Positions 12,301-26,240 are shown, counted from the stretch's first letter. The stretch: DNA of 64,000 nt from Casuarina equisetifolia (GCA_028551475.1 CM052362.1:4649354-4713353), one strand, 5' to 3'. Notes: generated by a model not told the origin, from the letters alone. Translations and numbers: made by a program.

Positions 12301-15300
12301 TTAGGGTTTTGAAACGGAAAATCACAAGATAATCACCTTCAACCCAAGAAACAGCAGCACTTTCTAGGCTGCATACCTGAGTATAGCATGCATTTAATGA
12401 AATTTTGAGCTATGTTAGTGCATGAATTTGATGTGCATTTTTTGGCCTATTCGCCTATCAACTGACATGTTGTAACACTTGAATCAGCAATATGCTCATA
12501 TGCTATAAACCCTTCCAGTTGAAGAAGCTGAGTTTTACTCGAGGGAATGGGCATCTTATTTTGTGGCTTCCTATGGTTTTTACTTTTGTGGTTGAAGCTC
12601 ATATCTAGTTTGCTTTAGCAAGAGGTGTGTGTTATTAGGTCTGAGCTTTGTACACATCATTAAGATTGTCTCCTAGTAGGTTGGCTACTGAGAAAATTGG
12701 TTTCACCAAGAGATTTGTTCTTTCATGCATTAAACCATGGAGATTTAACCAACTTACAATATTGGCTAACCCTAGAATTCCAATGCCTCCGTGTGGACCT
12801 CAACTTCAAAAGAGAAGTCGCTGAGTTTCAGGGACCACCTGTCACTTAAAAGAACTGACAGAACTACTTGCTCGACTCTAGTGTAAGAGGCATTCATGAA
12901 AATTGTGCAGTGATAAAACAAAATTAGTTAATAGATACCAGCCAACTCTGCCTATTATGCAAATAATTTTTTAATGGATTTATAGAAAAATTGGAAATTC
13001 AAAAACTTACCTAGTCTATTTTATACGAGTCATGAAGCAGTTATTGATAAAATGGACTTCAAAATCTGACCTTGTCTGTTGTAAAAGTGTAGTGATTCCA
13101 TAAATGAGTACAAAGCCATGCTCCACCCATTGGCCATAATGCCCATACAACCTCACCTTGAACTGCTGATGACTTCGCCCAAATGTCAGATTCATGATGT
13201 ACAACCCAACCATTTCCTTTATAATTTACCTATAACATTCAGCAATTTAAGAAAACAGTGCACTGGACTGTAAAATATGAAGATAACGTCACTAGCAAAA
13301 TAATATCACAAAGTGCAAGGCAATTGACACAGATTGTGCAGGCCTAGACCTTGTACACCTCATGCCTGAGGTGTGCAAACATAGCCATAAGAATTTAGGT
13401 CGTCAACATTTTGCTAGCAGTTAACAGTTGTTTCCAAGTTGTTTTCTTTAAAATAAGCCCCATTCCAGAAGGCACATCGTAAAGGATAACAGCATTGAGT
13501 TTAAAACTGAAAATTCCTACATTAAGAGTCCTAAATATTCTGACATGGGAGCCTCCAGTGCGTAGGCATGCAGCATATTTGGACTTCCTCATCCGCGTCC
13601 ACTATTTTTTGAAATGTTTATGGAAAACTGGAATGCCAACCGGCACCTCAGATTGTTTAGCAAGCAAAAGAAATAAACAAGAAGGGGAAAATGTCTTACT
13701 TCTGCAGTTTTACGCCCATTAATTGACAAAGATGAAATGAAGTCAAACAATGGTTCCTGGCACTCGCTAAGGTTGCAGGGAAGGGAAGGCCAGTAATTCA
13801 TTTCAAGGTTAATATTCAAGTGGGGAGCCCCTCTGAACAAAAAGATGGTGTCAGTCACTCTCTGGATAAAATCTTGATGCAACTAACTGCAAGTAATTGA
13901 GGTTTTTATATTACATCAATGTGCTACTGTTGCTACTGTTGTTAGGTAGTTTATACATATGACGATTGTAATTGGCATGTTAAAAGTAGAAAGTAAAGTA
14001 AAATATTCTTCTGGGTATGTCCATCATTCTCTTTTATCTCTCATTCTCTCTTTTCTCTTTCTAGAAGCCTAACTTTCTGCACAATCTTATTAGTGGAATT
14101 TGTTTTAATTACTGTAATATCATTTTGCAAATAATGAGATAGACAAGGCATATAAAAATCATAAAATCAAAAATACATTAAGAGATGGAATCAAGAAAGT
14201 GTCTATCTAGTTTCTCCACTTGGTCCCAAATTGGAATGATCAAAAACGTTAGAGACATAGCCAACCTTTAATGCATCTATACACAACAACCACCAATCCG
14301 TAAAACTCAGGAAGTTACCTCGAGTAAAAGGAAGTAGAAGAATATCAGTTGCAAAAAGGAAGTTTGAACTTTAACTCCCTGAAAAGAAGAAAAGAAGCGA
14401 AAGAGAAAGAAGGATGCAAACTTCAAGTGATGCATTAATTAAGGTCAGCCCCTAGAAAGTCTATATTAGATCTACTGAAATACTTTCCCATATATAAATT
14501 GCTTGTGTGAATGTTTTGGGGGAAAAGGGTTTGTGTTTGAGAGAGAGACAGAACACAAAACAGAAATTATCAAGTAATGCTAAGCAAAATTGGGTTGGAG
14601 AAGGAACAACAGATAAAGGATTGAAGAGAGTGTAACATACTCCCATTTTGGCTGAATGTCCTCATTCCATATTCCCTGCAAGTTTGCCACCTGAGTTTGA
14701 GGCCGTGAGCAAGAAATAAGTAGATATCGACCATACTGGAAAAGAAGCTCCACCAGGGAAGGATCTTCATCAGTTTGAAAAGATCTGATTCTTTCTGAAG
14801 TTGGAACTATATTTCCTTCCCTTCCTTCAAGATATAAACCAGTCACAGAGGGCGCAATTTCCCTCAATTCCAGAGACCTATCAGATAAAATGCTATTCAA
14901 GTTTTTGGTAAGCTGCAGTGAGACACGATGGAAGAGATTCTGATAGTCATCCAAATGATGTGCACGAAGGTCAGAGTATGAAAGTTTTTTCACTTGCTCT
15001 AAAATGTTGACTGATTCTGAAGTAGGATCCTTCTTAGAATCTGAAGGCTTAGTGAATGGCCCATCAAATGAAGATGAAGCAACTAGAAGCAAAACAGCCC
15101 AATCTGAACCTTCAATCTTCAACTGCTTATCATCCAAAACATGTATCACACCTCTGCCATCACTAATCTGTAAATCAAGAACTGCAGAAAACTGAATTCC
15201 CTTTGGCTCATCATTTGCGTCGACCTCTGGGGGAATCCTTTTACCAGGACAGCGTCCTTCCATAATTATCTGGTTTTTCCCATTAGCATATGAATGATGA

Positions 15301-18264
15301 TGCAGCTTGCTGTCTAGAGACACTGAGAATGATAGAGATCCAGGTTTGCTTCCAGATATTTTTGTAACAATCACTTGTTCAGGATGGGAAGCAAAGTGTT
15401 CCCTTATATAATCTACATCACCCACAGAATATTTTACTGTTACTGTACCAGTATCCAAGTCTAACTCTCTGTTGTAAGTTTCTTCAGCAAATGTAAGATG
15501 GGAAGCATCAAATTCCAGCTTGATGTCACCAAGAAGTTGATAAACCTGTATCATCACAAAGTAATCACTCCAATACAAGACTCAACTTATCTGAAGCTTT
15601 CCAGGATGAATAATCTCAAAGTGAAAGCTCATGGTCTTTTTATGACATATTGAAAGTAAGGAAACTCTACACACCGACTAAACAAAACGGGAATACAAGA
15701 AGAAAAATATTTTGGCTAGCAAGTACCCTTTACAACTGATGCTAGTCTTAGGTAGTGATACACATTATCTTAGTAAAAGATTTACTATCATGTCCAGCTA
15801 GAACATACAATACCAGGGTGACTGCTAAGAAGTTACCACTAGGTGCAAACCAGGCACGTACGTGCATTAGGTGCCTAAGCCATTGCAGACAATAACGTTC
15901 AGCTTCCAGGTATATCCAGCCACCTTGTTTGTATTTTATCATGGTATCATGATACATTATTTTCAGTTGAAATTAATTTTGCACATTAGACTCACAAATA
16001 AATGGTGTTTAGAGCACAAAATGATGAGAGTATTCAAAGAGTTTTTTAAGATCAAATACTACAGGTAATTTAAGTGTTTTAAGATCCTTGGTAATTTATC
16101 ACCTCAACAATAAGAAGCAAATCACTATGGTGGAGGATTTTTGTATATATACCACTCCAAAAACCCACCATAAGCAATAGATAGACACGGAAAGAACATG
16201 GTCACATAATACAGGTTTATTAGACTAAGTCTGGATCATCTTTTGCATATACAATTTATCTAGCTTAATAGTTGACTGCCTGAGTACTTTTCAAATGATC
16301 AAATAATATCAAACCATTGTAGAAATTCAAATTCCTTTGAGTTATGGTCCTCCAAAGATTTTATGTCGTAATACTCTCTCAGATTGGGAAAACTCTCTCT
16401 CCCTCCCTACCCCATCCCCTCCCCCCCCTCTTTTAACCTTCTCTTCCTCAACCCATCCACACACACCCTGAAAAAAAGGGGGTATTCACATAATCTATAT
16501 TATGCAAACCACAAAATAGTTTCTACAGATTTCAAGAGAAGGGCTCTGTAGAGAACTATAATATTTTATGGTATCCTAAAGCCAAGAGCAATTAATAACC
16601 CAACAGTAGGAAGCAACCAGAGTAAAGGTAATGTATTGTATATTGAAGCTAATTCTCAATTCATGGTTCAATGCATTAGAGGGAACTTTTCAATCCCCTA
16701 GAATTTAGAATATAAACTATGCCAATGTTGGTTTATCAACTCTTAAATGTCAATATCTCTCATATATTCCACGAAGCCAATTTCCTTGTACATGGATTGG
16801 CTAACTTTGGTCACTCAATTATAGGGATATGAATCTTGTCTACATGGGGATCACTACCAACACATTGTAGGCAAATAGCTTAGGAGGATCAATTAGGCTT
16901 GGAACATTACAAGCCTCCTTAAGGGTATCAATTTTGAGAATTCTAAGTTATTTATTTATTTATTTTCACTGTATGCTTCTCTTAGGTATTTTTAAAGTTT
17001 TATTTGACTTTTTCTTACTATAGGAAGTTTGGGATAATTTATTGAGGGGTCAAGTTCATTATCCTATTTAATTTCTTACATAGGTTTTGAGTCTTTGCTC
17101 ATCTAGTGATATTAGTGTGAATAACAAGGGTCTCAACCCTTTTTAAAAAAATAAAAAAATAAAATAAAGGTAATGAAAAACACCTCAACAGGATTTCCAG
17201 TCAACTTGACCGCTGCTTCAGTAGCTTTAGCATATTCACCATTGTCAACAAGCTTTCTGACCTCTGATAGCGCCTTTGGAGCATCAGGGTTAGTATAGTT
17301 GCCAGGAGTCCCTGTCCAGAGCGTGTCCTCTGCAAGAATTTGCACATTATGAATACTCTGGTCATCTGTATTTCACACATCAGAAACATCTTTTCCCAGC
17401 AGCATGAAATTTTTCATTGATATTATCTATGAACTCAGGTTGCTTCATTTGGTTGCCGATTGAACTCATATGAAAACAAAAGAAATAGTTTTGTGCTCCA
17501 AAGCTCTAATAATCAAGAACTTGAAAGCATTTCCATGCATATACGCTTGACATCTTTTGCCCAAACAACATGAAGCATAAAACTGATCGTCCTACTAATC
17601 AGATCATTATCTAACAGATAATACCTATGAAATTATCTAATATCCAATGGCGAAATTGACAGAAATGAAGCAGTCGTTCGCTTAGTCAAGCTCTTATACC
17701 ATGATAAAGTTACTAATTGCCCTTAGAATCTGAAGTTAGACTGAGTACACTCAATTGATATCCTAAGACCAATAAATAACTCAATAGCTAGCTATTGCAC
17801 CACTTTTCCAGTTGAAAGTTGCATTCACTTGATCAGTATCCTAACACCAATTAGCAGATTAATGTCAAACTACTTCACAACCTTTCCAATCGAATGGAAA
17901 ACGCCCAAGTAGCAGACACAACCACAGAGGTCTCACATTCTAATGGAATCGCTTCAACTAATACAATCATCACCGTGTTAGCTCCACTACTTTTCTTTTC
18001 TTTCTCTTGTATAATTTGGTTTAGATTCCAAGCAAAGGAGGCTTTGATCATACCGTTGAGCTGGAGAGTCTCAGATGCGACGCCGCCCCAGACCATGGCT
18101 CCAAGGCGGCCATTGCCAATGGGCAGCGCATCGGTCCAGTGCTGGGCGGGCCCAGTGAACGTGATCTTCAGAGGCTTGGTAGAATTCCCAGCCTCCATCG
18201 AGCTCGGGTTCCACAGATCCTTCTCTCGGGGCCGTGGCACATGAACCCACTCTTCATCTTCCAT
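9373..18264 (-). CDS. Alpha-L-fucosidase 2 (GH95), tandem copy 1
   Basis: Ten exons encode 838 aa: 18054-18264, 17184-17329, 14641-15545, 13700-13832, 13071-13229, 11860-12084, 11668-11769, 11421-11556, 10516-10711 and 9373-9676. All junctions are GT-AG and keep one frame. It is a full-length relative of Arabidopsis AXY8 (843 aa), which removes alpha-1,2-fucose from xyloglucan and other wall glycans in the apoplast. The GH95 N-terminal domain begins PIGNGRLGAMVWGG (about 48-61). The catalytic (alpha/alpha)6 part contains HLNIN (Asn427, Asn429), NPSTSPEH (Glu557) and QIDANF (Asp734). By my alignment these correspond to the Asn pair, acid Glu and Asp of bacterial AfcA. The ATG at 18262-18264 is the only plausible start: a stop codon lies in frame just upstream, so no signal peptide is encoded here. 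Confidence 0.93.
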
Positions 18265-19122
18265 AACTGAAACTACCTAACTTTCCCACAGAACAACACT
18301 CTAAGAAGACTCACTTTTGCTGAGCCACGAAGATGGAAGAGTCTTTATGATCCTCTGTTACTATGCTAAAAGCTTCAAAATTGAGAGTTAAGTATCATTT
18401 CATTTATTCCTCTACCCTTTACCATACTTCTGAGCTGACGTTCCAGCAGCTCACTAGACATTCCACCCAAAGATGTTGGCAAACTCTTCCATAATTCCTT
18501 CTTGACCTTGGCCCACATAATATTTTGTTTCATCCAGGACTGTTAGGATCAAGAGTTAAGACAAGATACAGTTTTTAAATAAAACAAGATATAATTTTTA
18601 AAGAAGTTTAGTATACCATGGTTGTTAGGCTGCAAGTTTTGTTAGGTTAGGTCTGCTCCATGTGAAATCCTGTAGGGGTGGGTACGGGTGGTTACTGGGG
18701 GAAAGATGAAAAGTTTTTTCTTTTTTCCATAAAGGAAGAACTTGATAGCAGTTAATCCAACAGTATCATTTTAGTTTTGCACGAGAAGTTCTTCAAGTTT
18801 GGTATTGGATTATAAGGTCCAAACAAGGAGACCAACGGTTTTCCATTGTTGTTAAAAGACCTTGATCAGGACATGAAACTGAGCTTCAGAATCAAATCGA
18901 AACCTTCATGTTCTCATTATGTGAAGCTTTAAGCAGAGGATCGAAGTCGAACAGTGTTGGGATTGTTCATCTTCAGCTAGAGCTGTGAAAAATCACTGTT
19001 TTTCTCTTACTTGACAAATCAAATTGCACCCGGACCAAAAATTTGATCGAAAAATACCAAGGAATTGATATGATCAACTCGATCTCAACTGTAACGAAAA
19101 AGAAAAAAAAACCCGTGTGTTC
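18265..19122. other. Spacer between the two fucosidase genes
   Basis: It holds the 5' leader of copy 1 (next to 18265) and the 3' flank of copy 2 (next to 19122). The stretch 18880-19045 is clearly homologous to 27880-28005, in front of the third, broken fucosidase copy. That identifies it as the 3' flank of the duplication unit. No gene was seen. Confidence 0.7.
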
Positions 19123-22100
19123 TCAGATAGAGTATGTCTTCACGCACTTCAGTTGCCGATTGAAAGTGTAAACTCTGCCAGATGATATACTCGCCATGAC
19201 TGTAGTTCCTCTATAGTGTAATCTTCTGAGGGAATTCTGGTCTTTCGACCAAAGGCCGACTTCATGGAGGTCTCCTTCCTTCCAGCAGATGTTGACTGTC
19301 ATCCCACCCCGCGCCTTCAATCCTTTCACACAGCCATTCGCCCATTTATCCCGAGGAAGAGCAGGAAGTAAGTAGAGATCCTTTACGGTGCTCTGGACAA
19401 GCATTTCTGCAATCGCTGCTGAAAAACTACAACCAAAAGTTTACACAATCATCAGAAAAGAGTGGAGTATTACTTCCAAAATGGCTTTTAGTTCAAGTGA
19501 AGTATATCAAGGATGATCAAACCCCCAATTACAGCTATGATAACCTATAATGCTCGGGATCAGATGCTTTTACAAGGTGAAAAACAGATTCAAATTGTAG
19601 GGCTGAAATCCTCCCTGCCTTTCTTAAGCTAGAAGAATATACAGTATTCGGGCACATCTCTTTAACTCAAGTATATTAGACAGTTCAATATGGTGAAAAA
19701 TTGCTGTATCTGAACTCCCACTTCAGAAATTATTAGCACAACTGCAATAATGTACACTGAAATAAACTTTTGGGCTCAGAGGAATGGAATTTATCAAAGA
19801 CAACAGTTTCTTTCCAGGTAAGTGATTGAAGTGTGTTACTGAGACAAATTATACCGATCAATGTATAAATAAAATACAGAGGCTTACCCTAAGTTGGCAT
19901 CAATCTGGAAAGGGGGATGTGCAGTAAACAAGTTACTATATAATCCTCCTTCAAAGTCACTTTCATGATCTGGATCAACTAAGTTAAACAAATGCTTGAC
20001 CATCCGATATGCATGCTCACTGTTGTGAAGACGAGCCCATAATGCAGTTTTCCATACGGTCGACCATCCTGGGCCATCCTCTCCTATTGCATGTCAAAAG
20101 AATATAACAACACCAACTGTTAAAGCAATATAATGCTCTAAAAAGAATACTACAGCCATATTGATGAAGTTCGCATACAAACCTCTTTTGTAGAGGGTAT
20201 AGTCAGCTGCTTTACATAAGTCTGCAGTTTTCTCGACACTGATTGTATGCCCCGGAAACAGGCCAAAAAGGTGCGAAAGATGCCGATGATGCACCTCTGG
20301 ATCCTGAAAATCTTGTGCCTGAAATAAGGCACATTTTTCAGCCATAAAAAATTCAGTCATCCTAGTCATAAAGAAACTTCAGCAGGCACACTGGAAGAAA
20401 ACAAACATTCCACAAACTCGTAATTAAATTCAAGATGCTAGCATACCCATTCAATAATGGAACCATCTCTAGCAATTTTTGTGGGTGGTAGCTTGGGTTG
20501 AGCCTCCAAGACTTTTTTAACAAGTGAATCCTCAGTTTTCCTCAAAACCTGTTTGCCAGAGAGTAAACAGTAAGAATTTTACGAAGATAGAACATTACGA
20601 TTGAGTTGGACAGCATATAAGAACCCCACCTCAGCAGCAGAAACAACAGCAGAGAAAACTTCTTTTATGATAGCGATGTCCATGGTTGATGAGTAGCTCA
20701 CACTAGCAGGCTTACCATCTGGAGCAATAAACATGTGTTCTGGAGAAGTTGATGGGTTGGTTTCTAGATATCCTCCACGGCCTTCAATCAACCAATCCAA
20801 CAAAAATGATGCACAGCTTTCCAACAAAGGATATGCCTTATTTTTTAGAAAATCCTAAATATATAGAAATTATTAGCAATCATATGCATACTAGATATTT
20901 TGAATCAGTTATTATCACCAAGAGAGTAAATGACACATATGTATCAAGGTACAAAACTGAGATTTCAATTTTATCCATAATTCAGGTCCCTGATTCCTCA
21001 TTTTTTTCAATTCATTTAACCTCAAAAAACAAAAATTTCCAAAGTCAACCATCTCTGATTAGGCACCAAGAGCAATATGGGCTGCACGTTTATCACGACT
21101 CACATATTTTCAAAGTTGTATTAGTCTCTCTAGAATCGAGAGTTGAATTGATTACCAAAAAACTTTGCTCAGTGAACAGATTTACTATGAAAGCTACTTT
21201 CATATTTGTTTCCACAATATCTCCAATGTTACAAGACTTCCAAGGCTCCTACCAATTCAAGTCCTGTGTGTAAGGGCTGCACACAGGAAAAATCAGGTAC
21301 TTACTTTGTCCAGTTTATACGTATAATGTTCCCAGAGATGGGTACAAAGCCATGCTCCTCCCATTGGCCATAAAGCCCACACGGCCTCACCTCGATCTGG
21401 TGATGTTTTTGCCCATATATCAGAGACTTGATGGACAACCCAACCACTTGCTTCATAATTCACCTGTAATATATGCCCCAGCATGCCACATTAGTATGAC
21501 ACACAGAAAAATAAAATAAAATTGCATCAGAAACTAAACATTCCTACAAGGTCATCACATAGGCACTACACTATCCATACATAAGCAAATTTAAGGTTTT
21601 TCAGATTTTTTTCCATAATTAATCTCAATACTGCAACTTAAAACGAAACTTCCAGCATTCTTGTATCGTTAGACGCTTCCATGAAAATAAAAGTTTATAC
21701 CTTGAACAAAATATACAGATAGAATAAATGAGTTAAAGAACTGCAAACTAGATAGTAAAAATCTTACTTTTGCAGTTTTGCTCCCATTAACCGACAGAGA
21801 GGAAACGTAATCAAACAAGGGTTCCTGGCACTCATGAAGGTTGCAAGGAAGGGAAGGCCAATAGTTCATTTGAAGGTTAATGTTCAAGTGAGGAGCACCA
21901 CTGAATAGAAAAGGAAGGATCAAGTAAGTAACTGTCCAAACAAAATCATGATAGAAACAGCCACAAGAATTGCAAGGTACCACATTTTATGTTTATGTAC
22001 TATCATTCAAAGGGAGCAGTTTATCCATGCAATACATATAATTCATGTAGATAAATAGACAGAAAAGGAGAAGTGTAGAAAGGGACGGGATAGTATTCTT

Positions 22101-24970
22101 AGAATATTCATTTACAACCAGATATCTTTCAGTCTTGCCTATTTTGCTCTGCAAAGCCTGACTTCCTCCATCTCAGAAAAGTTAAGACATCAACTAACAC
22201 GAGAGAGAGAGAGAGAGGGGGGGGGGGGAGGAAAACATACTCCCAAGGAGGTTCAATATCCTTGTTCCATATACCCTGCAGGTTTGACACCTGAGTTCCA
22301 GGACGTGAAGAAGAGATAAGTAGATATCGACCATACTGGAATAAAAGCTCGACCAAGGAAGGATCTTCATCAGTTTGAAAGGATTTGATTCTCTCTGCAG
22401 TTGAAAAGGAATCATCTCCAGTTTCCTTGAAATCTGAATTAGTTACAGAAGATGTTACTTTCCTCATCTTCAAAAAGTTATTTCCTAAAAGCTTCTTGGT
22501 GCTTTTTGAAAGCTGCAATGAGACACGATGGAAAAGATTCTGATAGTCATCCAAATGACGTGCATAGAGGTCAGAGTATGAAATTTTTTTTGCTAACTCC
22601 AAAACATTGGTTGACTCTGAAGAAGGATCCTTCTTAGAATCTGAAGGCTTAGTAAATGGCCCATCAAATGAAGATGAAGCCACAAGGAGCAGCACAGCCC
22701 AATCTGAACCTTCAACCTTCAACTTCTTGCCATCCAAAACCTGTATCGCTCCTCTGCCTTCACTAATCTGTAAATCAAGAATTGCAGAAAACTGGATTCC
22801 TTTGGGATTCTCATCTTCATTTGTTTTAGGTGGGATCCTTTTACCAGGACAACTTCCTTCCAGTCTTATCCGATTTTTTCCATTTACTAAAGATCCATGA
22901 TGTAACTTGCTGTCTAAAAACACCGTAAATGATAGAGACCCTGGTTTGCTTGCAGAAATCTTTGTCACAACCACTTGATCTGGTTTGGAAACAAAATGTT
23001 CCCTTGTGAATTCCACCCCACCCACAGCATATTTTACTCTTGCTGTTGCAGTATCCAAATCCAGCTCTCTGCTGTAAGTATCTTCAGCATATGTAAGATG
23101 TGAATCGTCAAATTCAATCTTGATGTCTCCAAGAAGTTGATAAACCTTCATCATCATAAAATAATCACCAGGATGTAAATCCCATAATTTCGTCTAAGTT
23201 TTTACATCCAAATGCTAACCAATTATGTAAGAAAGAATGTACTGGGTACTCAGGCAGTCGCAAAGTATCAGGTTCAGATATTATTTTCCAGATTTAACAT
23301 CTTGTTTGTTCAGTGTATAAGCACCAATTATAAAATATTTCTTTTCTGCTTTAAATGGACAGTTTATGCATGGACAATCAGTGTTTCGTGCTAGACAACA
23401 AATTAAACAAAGTACAGGATGCACTACTAGCTAAGAACAAAGGTTCACACCGAATTGTGTGGATAATTCTAAGGTCAGGAACTCCATAAATTTGCTCAAT
23501 ACACTATTCATTGCACTTAAGATTTACTGCATAACAAAATAAAGAACAGCAGCATCAGATGTAATGAAACTACATACATCAGAAGGTGAATCTGACAACT
23601 TGACCGCTGCTGCAGTGGCTTCAACATACTTATCACTATCAACAAGCTTCCTGACCTCTGTCAGCGCCTCTGGAGCGTTTGGGTTGGTATAGTTCAGTGG
23701 AATCCCAGTCCAGAGCGTGTCCTCTAGAGAAAAATTGAAATGAAATAGCCGTTACATTTGAGCTCAGCTGATGAACATAATTGTGATTCACTCCATTTTG
23801 TTTTTAAGGAAATATATGAAAAGAAAAGAAATGTCCGTCTAGGTTTACAGGCCCTTCTATTATCAGGGACCAGTCAAAGCAAAATGATACAGACAGTGAT
23901 CAAAGTTTTATCTTATAGAAACCATAGAAACATAACTTTGAGTCCCCCCTTTCCTTCACTCTGGAATCTCAGCAACCTAACCCAGAGGTTCTTGACAGAT
24001 CATAGATATAAACTTCATGATTTGTTAAAACAAGTTGAATCAAAAAGGCAACTCGGATTCAAGAACAACATCACCTAATTATAATCAGAATCTCAGAGAC
24101 TAAGAGAGTGCACAAAGGTTCTTAGTAAATGCAAACGTAAATCTTTCATTTCAAACCTAGTCAACTCCCGGCATTTCAAGTATCTTGAGTACCGAAAGAT
24201 TGTGATGTTTCCAACTGGTTAGTTTGCTTAGAAAATGTTAGAACGAACAAGTCACAATGTCAAACCTTCGATCTTAATCAGCAAGGAGATCACTTGAGCT
24301 CGCACCAAGCATTTCTACCGAATCCATTACCACTTAACGTCCAGATGACCACCGATTTTGTTGCTCAGACAATGCAGTAAACCCGCAACGAAAATACAAA
24401 CAAAAAACTAAATTCACTTTCTTAATCAACAAGGAGACAGAGAATAAAACTAAAACCTTTGAAATTAAAAATAATTAGAAACATTCAAAGAAACCAAAAA
24501 GAATCAAAAAAGGCAAAGATCTATTAAGGCTTGAGAGAATGTTCTACATAAGCGACCCCGCCCTTCCTTCTCTGATCTTCTGCTTTGCCCCTTCATAAGA
24601 AAAACCAACAGCTTTCAGAAAGCCGGAATTTTCTTTTCATCGCCATTTTTTTCCCTAAACAAAAAGTAAGGAAAGATTCTACTTTCTAAATTCAAATAAT
24701 AGTTCTTAGAAACACAAGGGCATGAGGCATTGCTTTCCACATTTTTTTCCAAATCTTTTTACCATTAAGCTGCAGAGTTTCTGTTGCCACACCACCCCAA
24801 ACCATCGCTCCAAGCCGCCCATTCCCAATGGGAATCGCATCAGTCCAGTGCTTCGCCGGCCCAGCAAACTTAAGCTTCAATGGCTTTGGACTGTCACTGT
24901 CCTCTGAACTCGGACTCCAGAGTTCCTTCTCTGCTGGAGGCCGCACCAGCACCCATTCTCCATCCTCCAT
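19123..24970 (-). CDS. Alpha-L-fucosidase 2 (GH95), tandem copy 2
   Basis: Ten exons encode 837 aa: 24763-24970, 23578-23723, 22241-23145, 21768-21900, 21305-21463, 20630-20854, 20447-20548, 20183-20318, 19888-20083 and 19123-19426. Lengths of exons 2-10 and all intron phases equal those of copy 1, so the pair arose by tandem duplication. HLNIN (Asn426, Asn428), NPSTSPEH (Glu556) and the Asp of QIDAN (733) are kept, which predicts an active alpha-1,2-fucosidase on xyloglucan-type glycans. One oddity is that the residue after QIDAN is Leu, where copy 1 and the Arabidopsis enzyme have Phe. The ATG at 24968-24970 is the first in its frame. A hydrophobic, signal-peptide-like stretch continues in frame upstream, but it has no ATG before a stop at 25043-25045. 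Confidence 0.92.
22201..22230. repeat. (GA)n/poly-G tract beside a splice donor
   Basis: A GA repeat followed by about eleven G (a C-run then TC repeat on the transcribed strand) starts some 10 bases inside intron 3 of fucosidase copy 2, just behind the donor at 22239-22240. Copy 1 lacks it at the same place. Confidence 0.85.
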
Positions 24971-25027
24971 TGCCAAAACAACCAAACCCAGAAAAAACAC
25001 AACGCCGACACAACACTCCAACAACAA
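24971..25027 (-). other. In-frame hydrophobic 5' extension without ATG (fucosidase copy 2)
   Basis: Nineteen sense codons directly before the ATG encode a run rich in Leu, Val and Phe (core VVFFLGLVVLA) that looks like a signal-peptide core. The only possible starts are TTG or CTG codons, and TGA at 25043-25045 closes the frame. It is conserved in the broken third copy (28465-28518). Copy 1 has an in-frame TAG at the equivalent place. Confidence 0.5.
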
Positions 25028-25925
25028 GACGAAGAAGAAGAATCAAGAGAGATACTTTGCGCGTAAATCTCTTGTGGGCGCCCTGTGACTTCTCTCTCCG
25101 TGAAGTGTAAGAGATAAGAGTAAAGGTAGGGCAGTTGTTGGGTCGGCATGTAGAGGCCCCCTGCCTTGAATTTTCACATGGCGTGTAGTGTATTACCCGG
25201 GACCACGCGACACGCCATTACTGTAGCTCTGAAAGTAGCTTTTATGATTGCATGGGTCTGGAGTTTGACATCTGTGCGTTGCACACTGCTCGGGAGCGAA
25301 ACAAGACATTGAGATCGTCGTCTTCCATCATCTTCTTTGTTTTTTAACTGATCTTTTTGCCTTTCGACCAAGCAGAAAGGTGGTGAATAGAAAAATAGCA
25401 AGCAGATTAAAATTGCATGGAACAAGAATGAGAATCTTTCTGTGAATGACATCCTCGGAATTCGTAAATGATAAAATTTTGATAAATAGGAGATTACTCG
25501 TTTTGGGTGGATACTTCATTACATGAATAACTTCGTTGTTTTGTACGGTAGAGTGATGATTCTCAGCCATTAATAAGCATTAAATTTGTACCATGTACTG
25601 GTACTCGTCTAAATATATGAAACAAATCAGTATTGGGATGCTTCATTAAGATTATGCAGTTTTTCAAGTTTTTAAACATCTCTTACAATAAATTATGTTC
25701 ATTCTTTTATATATGAATTTGTAGAAATTGATGATTAAAATAACTGAATTGGCAAACATTGTAAAGGTTTGCATTACGTATCAAAACATTAAGCAAAGGC
25801 TTTGTGCCTTGTACAAAAGAATTAAAAAATTAAATCATTAGATATATATAATCTCAACAAGAGATAAACCAAGCAATTTACGAACTATATAAAACAAAAT
25901 ATCTGAACATCCCAATAAGTATCAG

Positions 25926-26240
25926 GTGCCATTAATTGAGGAAGGTTGTCATTTTTTTTACTGCATAGTACAACTCTTTCTGAAGGGAAATAAAATGAAA
26001 AGATTTCATACGGGGGATTCTCAAGTTGCATCGTTCGAGTATAATAGGGCCTCTTTGAGGCCTTGGAGCAGTATAAGTAGTATTCAAAAATTGTTAAAAA
26101 TGACACATATTATCTAAATTTTATAAAAATCTTTAAAATGATTTTTTTTTTGTTTTTTTGTTTTTTGTATAAGTTAGTTTACAAAGAGAAATGAACTTTC
26201 TTAGCAAGATATTAGAAAGTGAGTTCAAGAAGTGACAACT
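25926..26240. repeat. Dispersed local repeat X, copy 1
   Basis: Begins GTGCCATTAATTGAGGAAGG and ends near GTTCAAGAAGTG. It has diverged copies at 27017 and 30159. Confidence 0.85.

Noticed and set aside
25174..25452. 92-codon minus-strand frame upstream of fucosidase copy 2
   Set aside because: It lies in promoter DNA duplicated at 28512-28947, where the corresponding frame is disrupted differently. Not conserved as protein.
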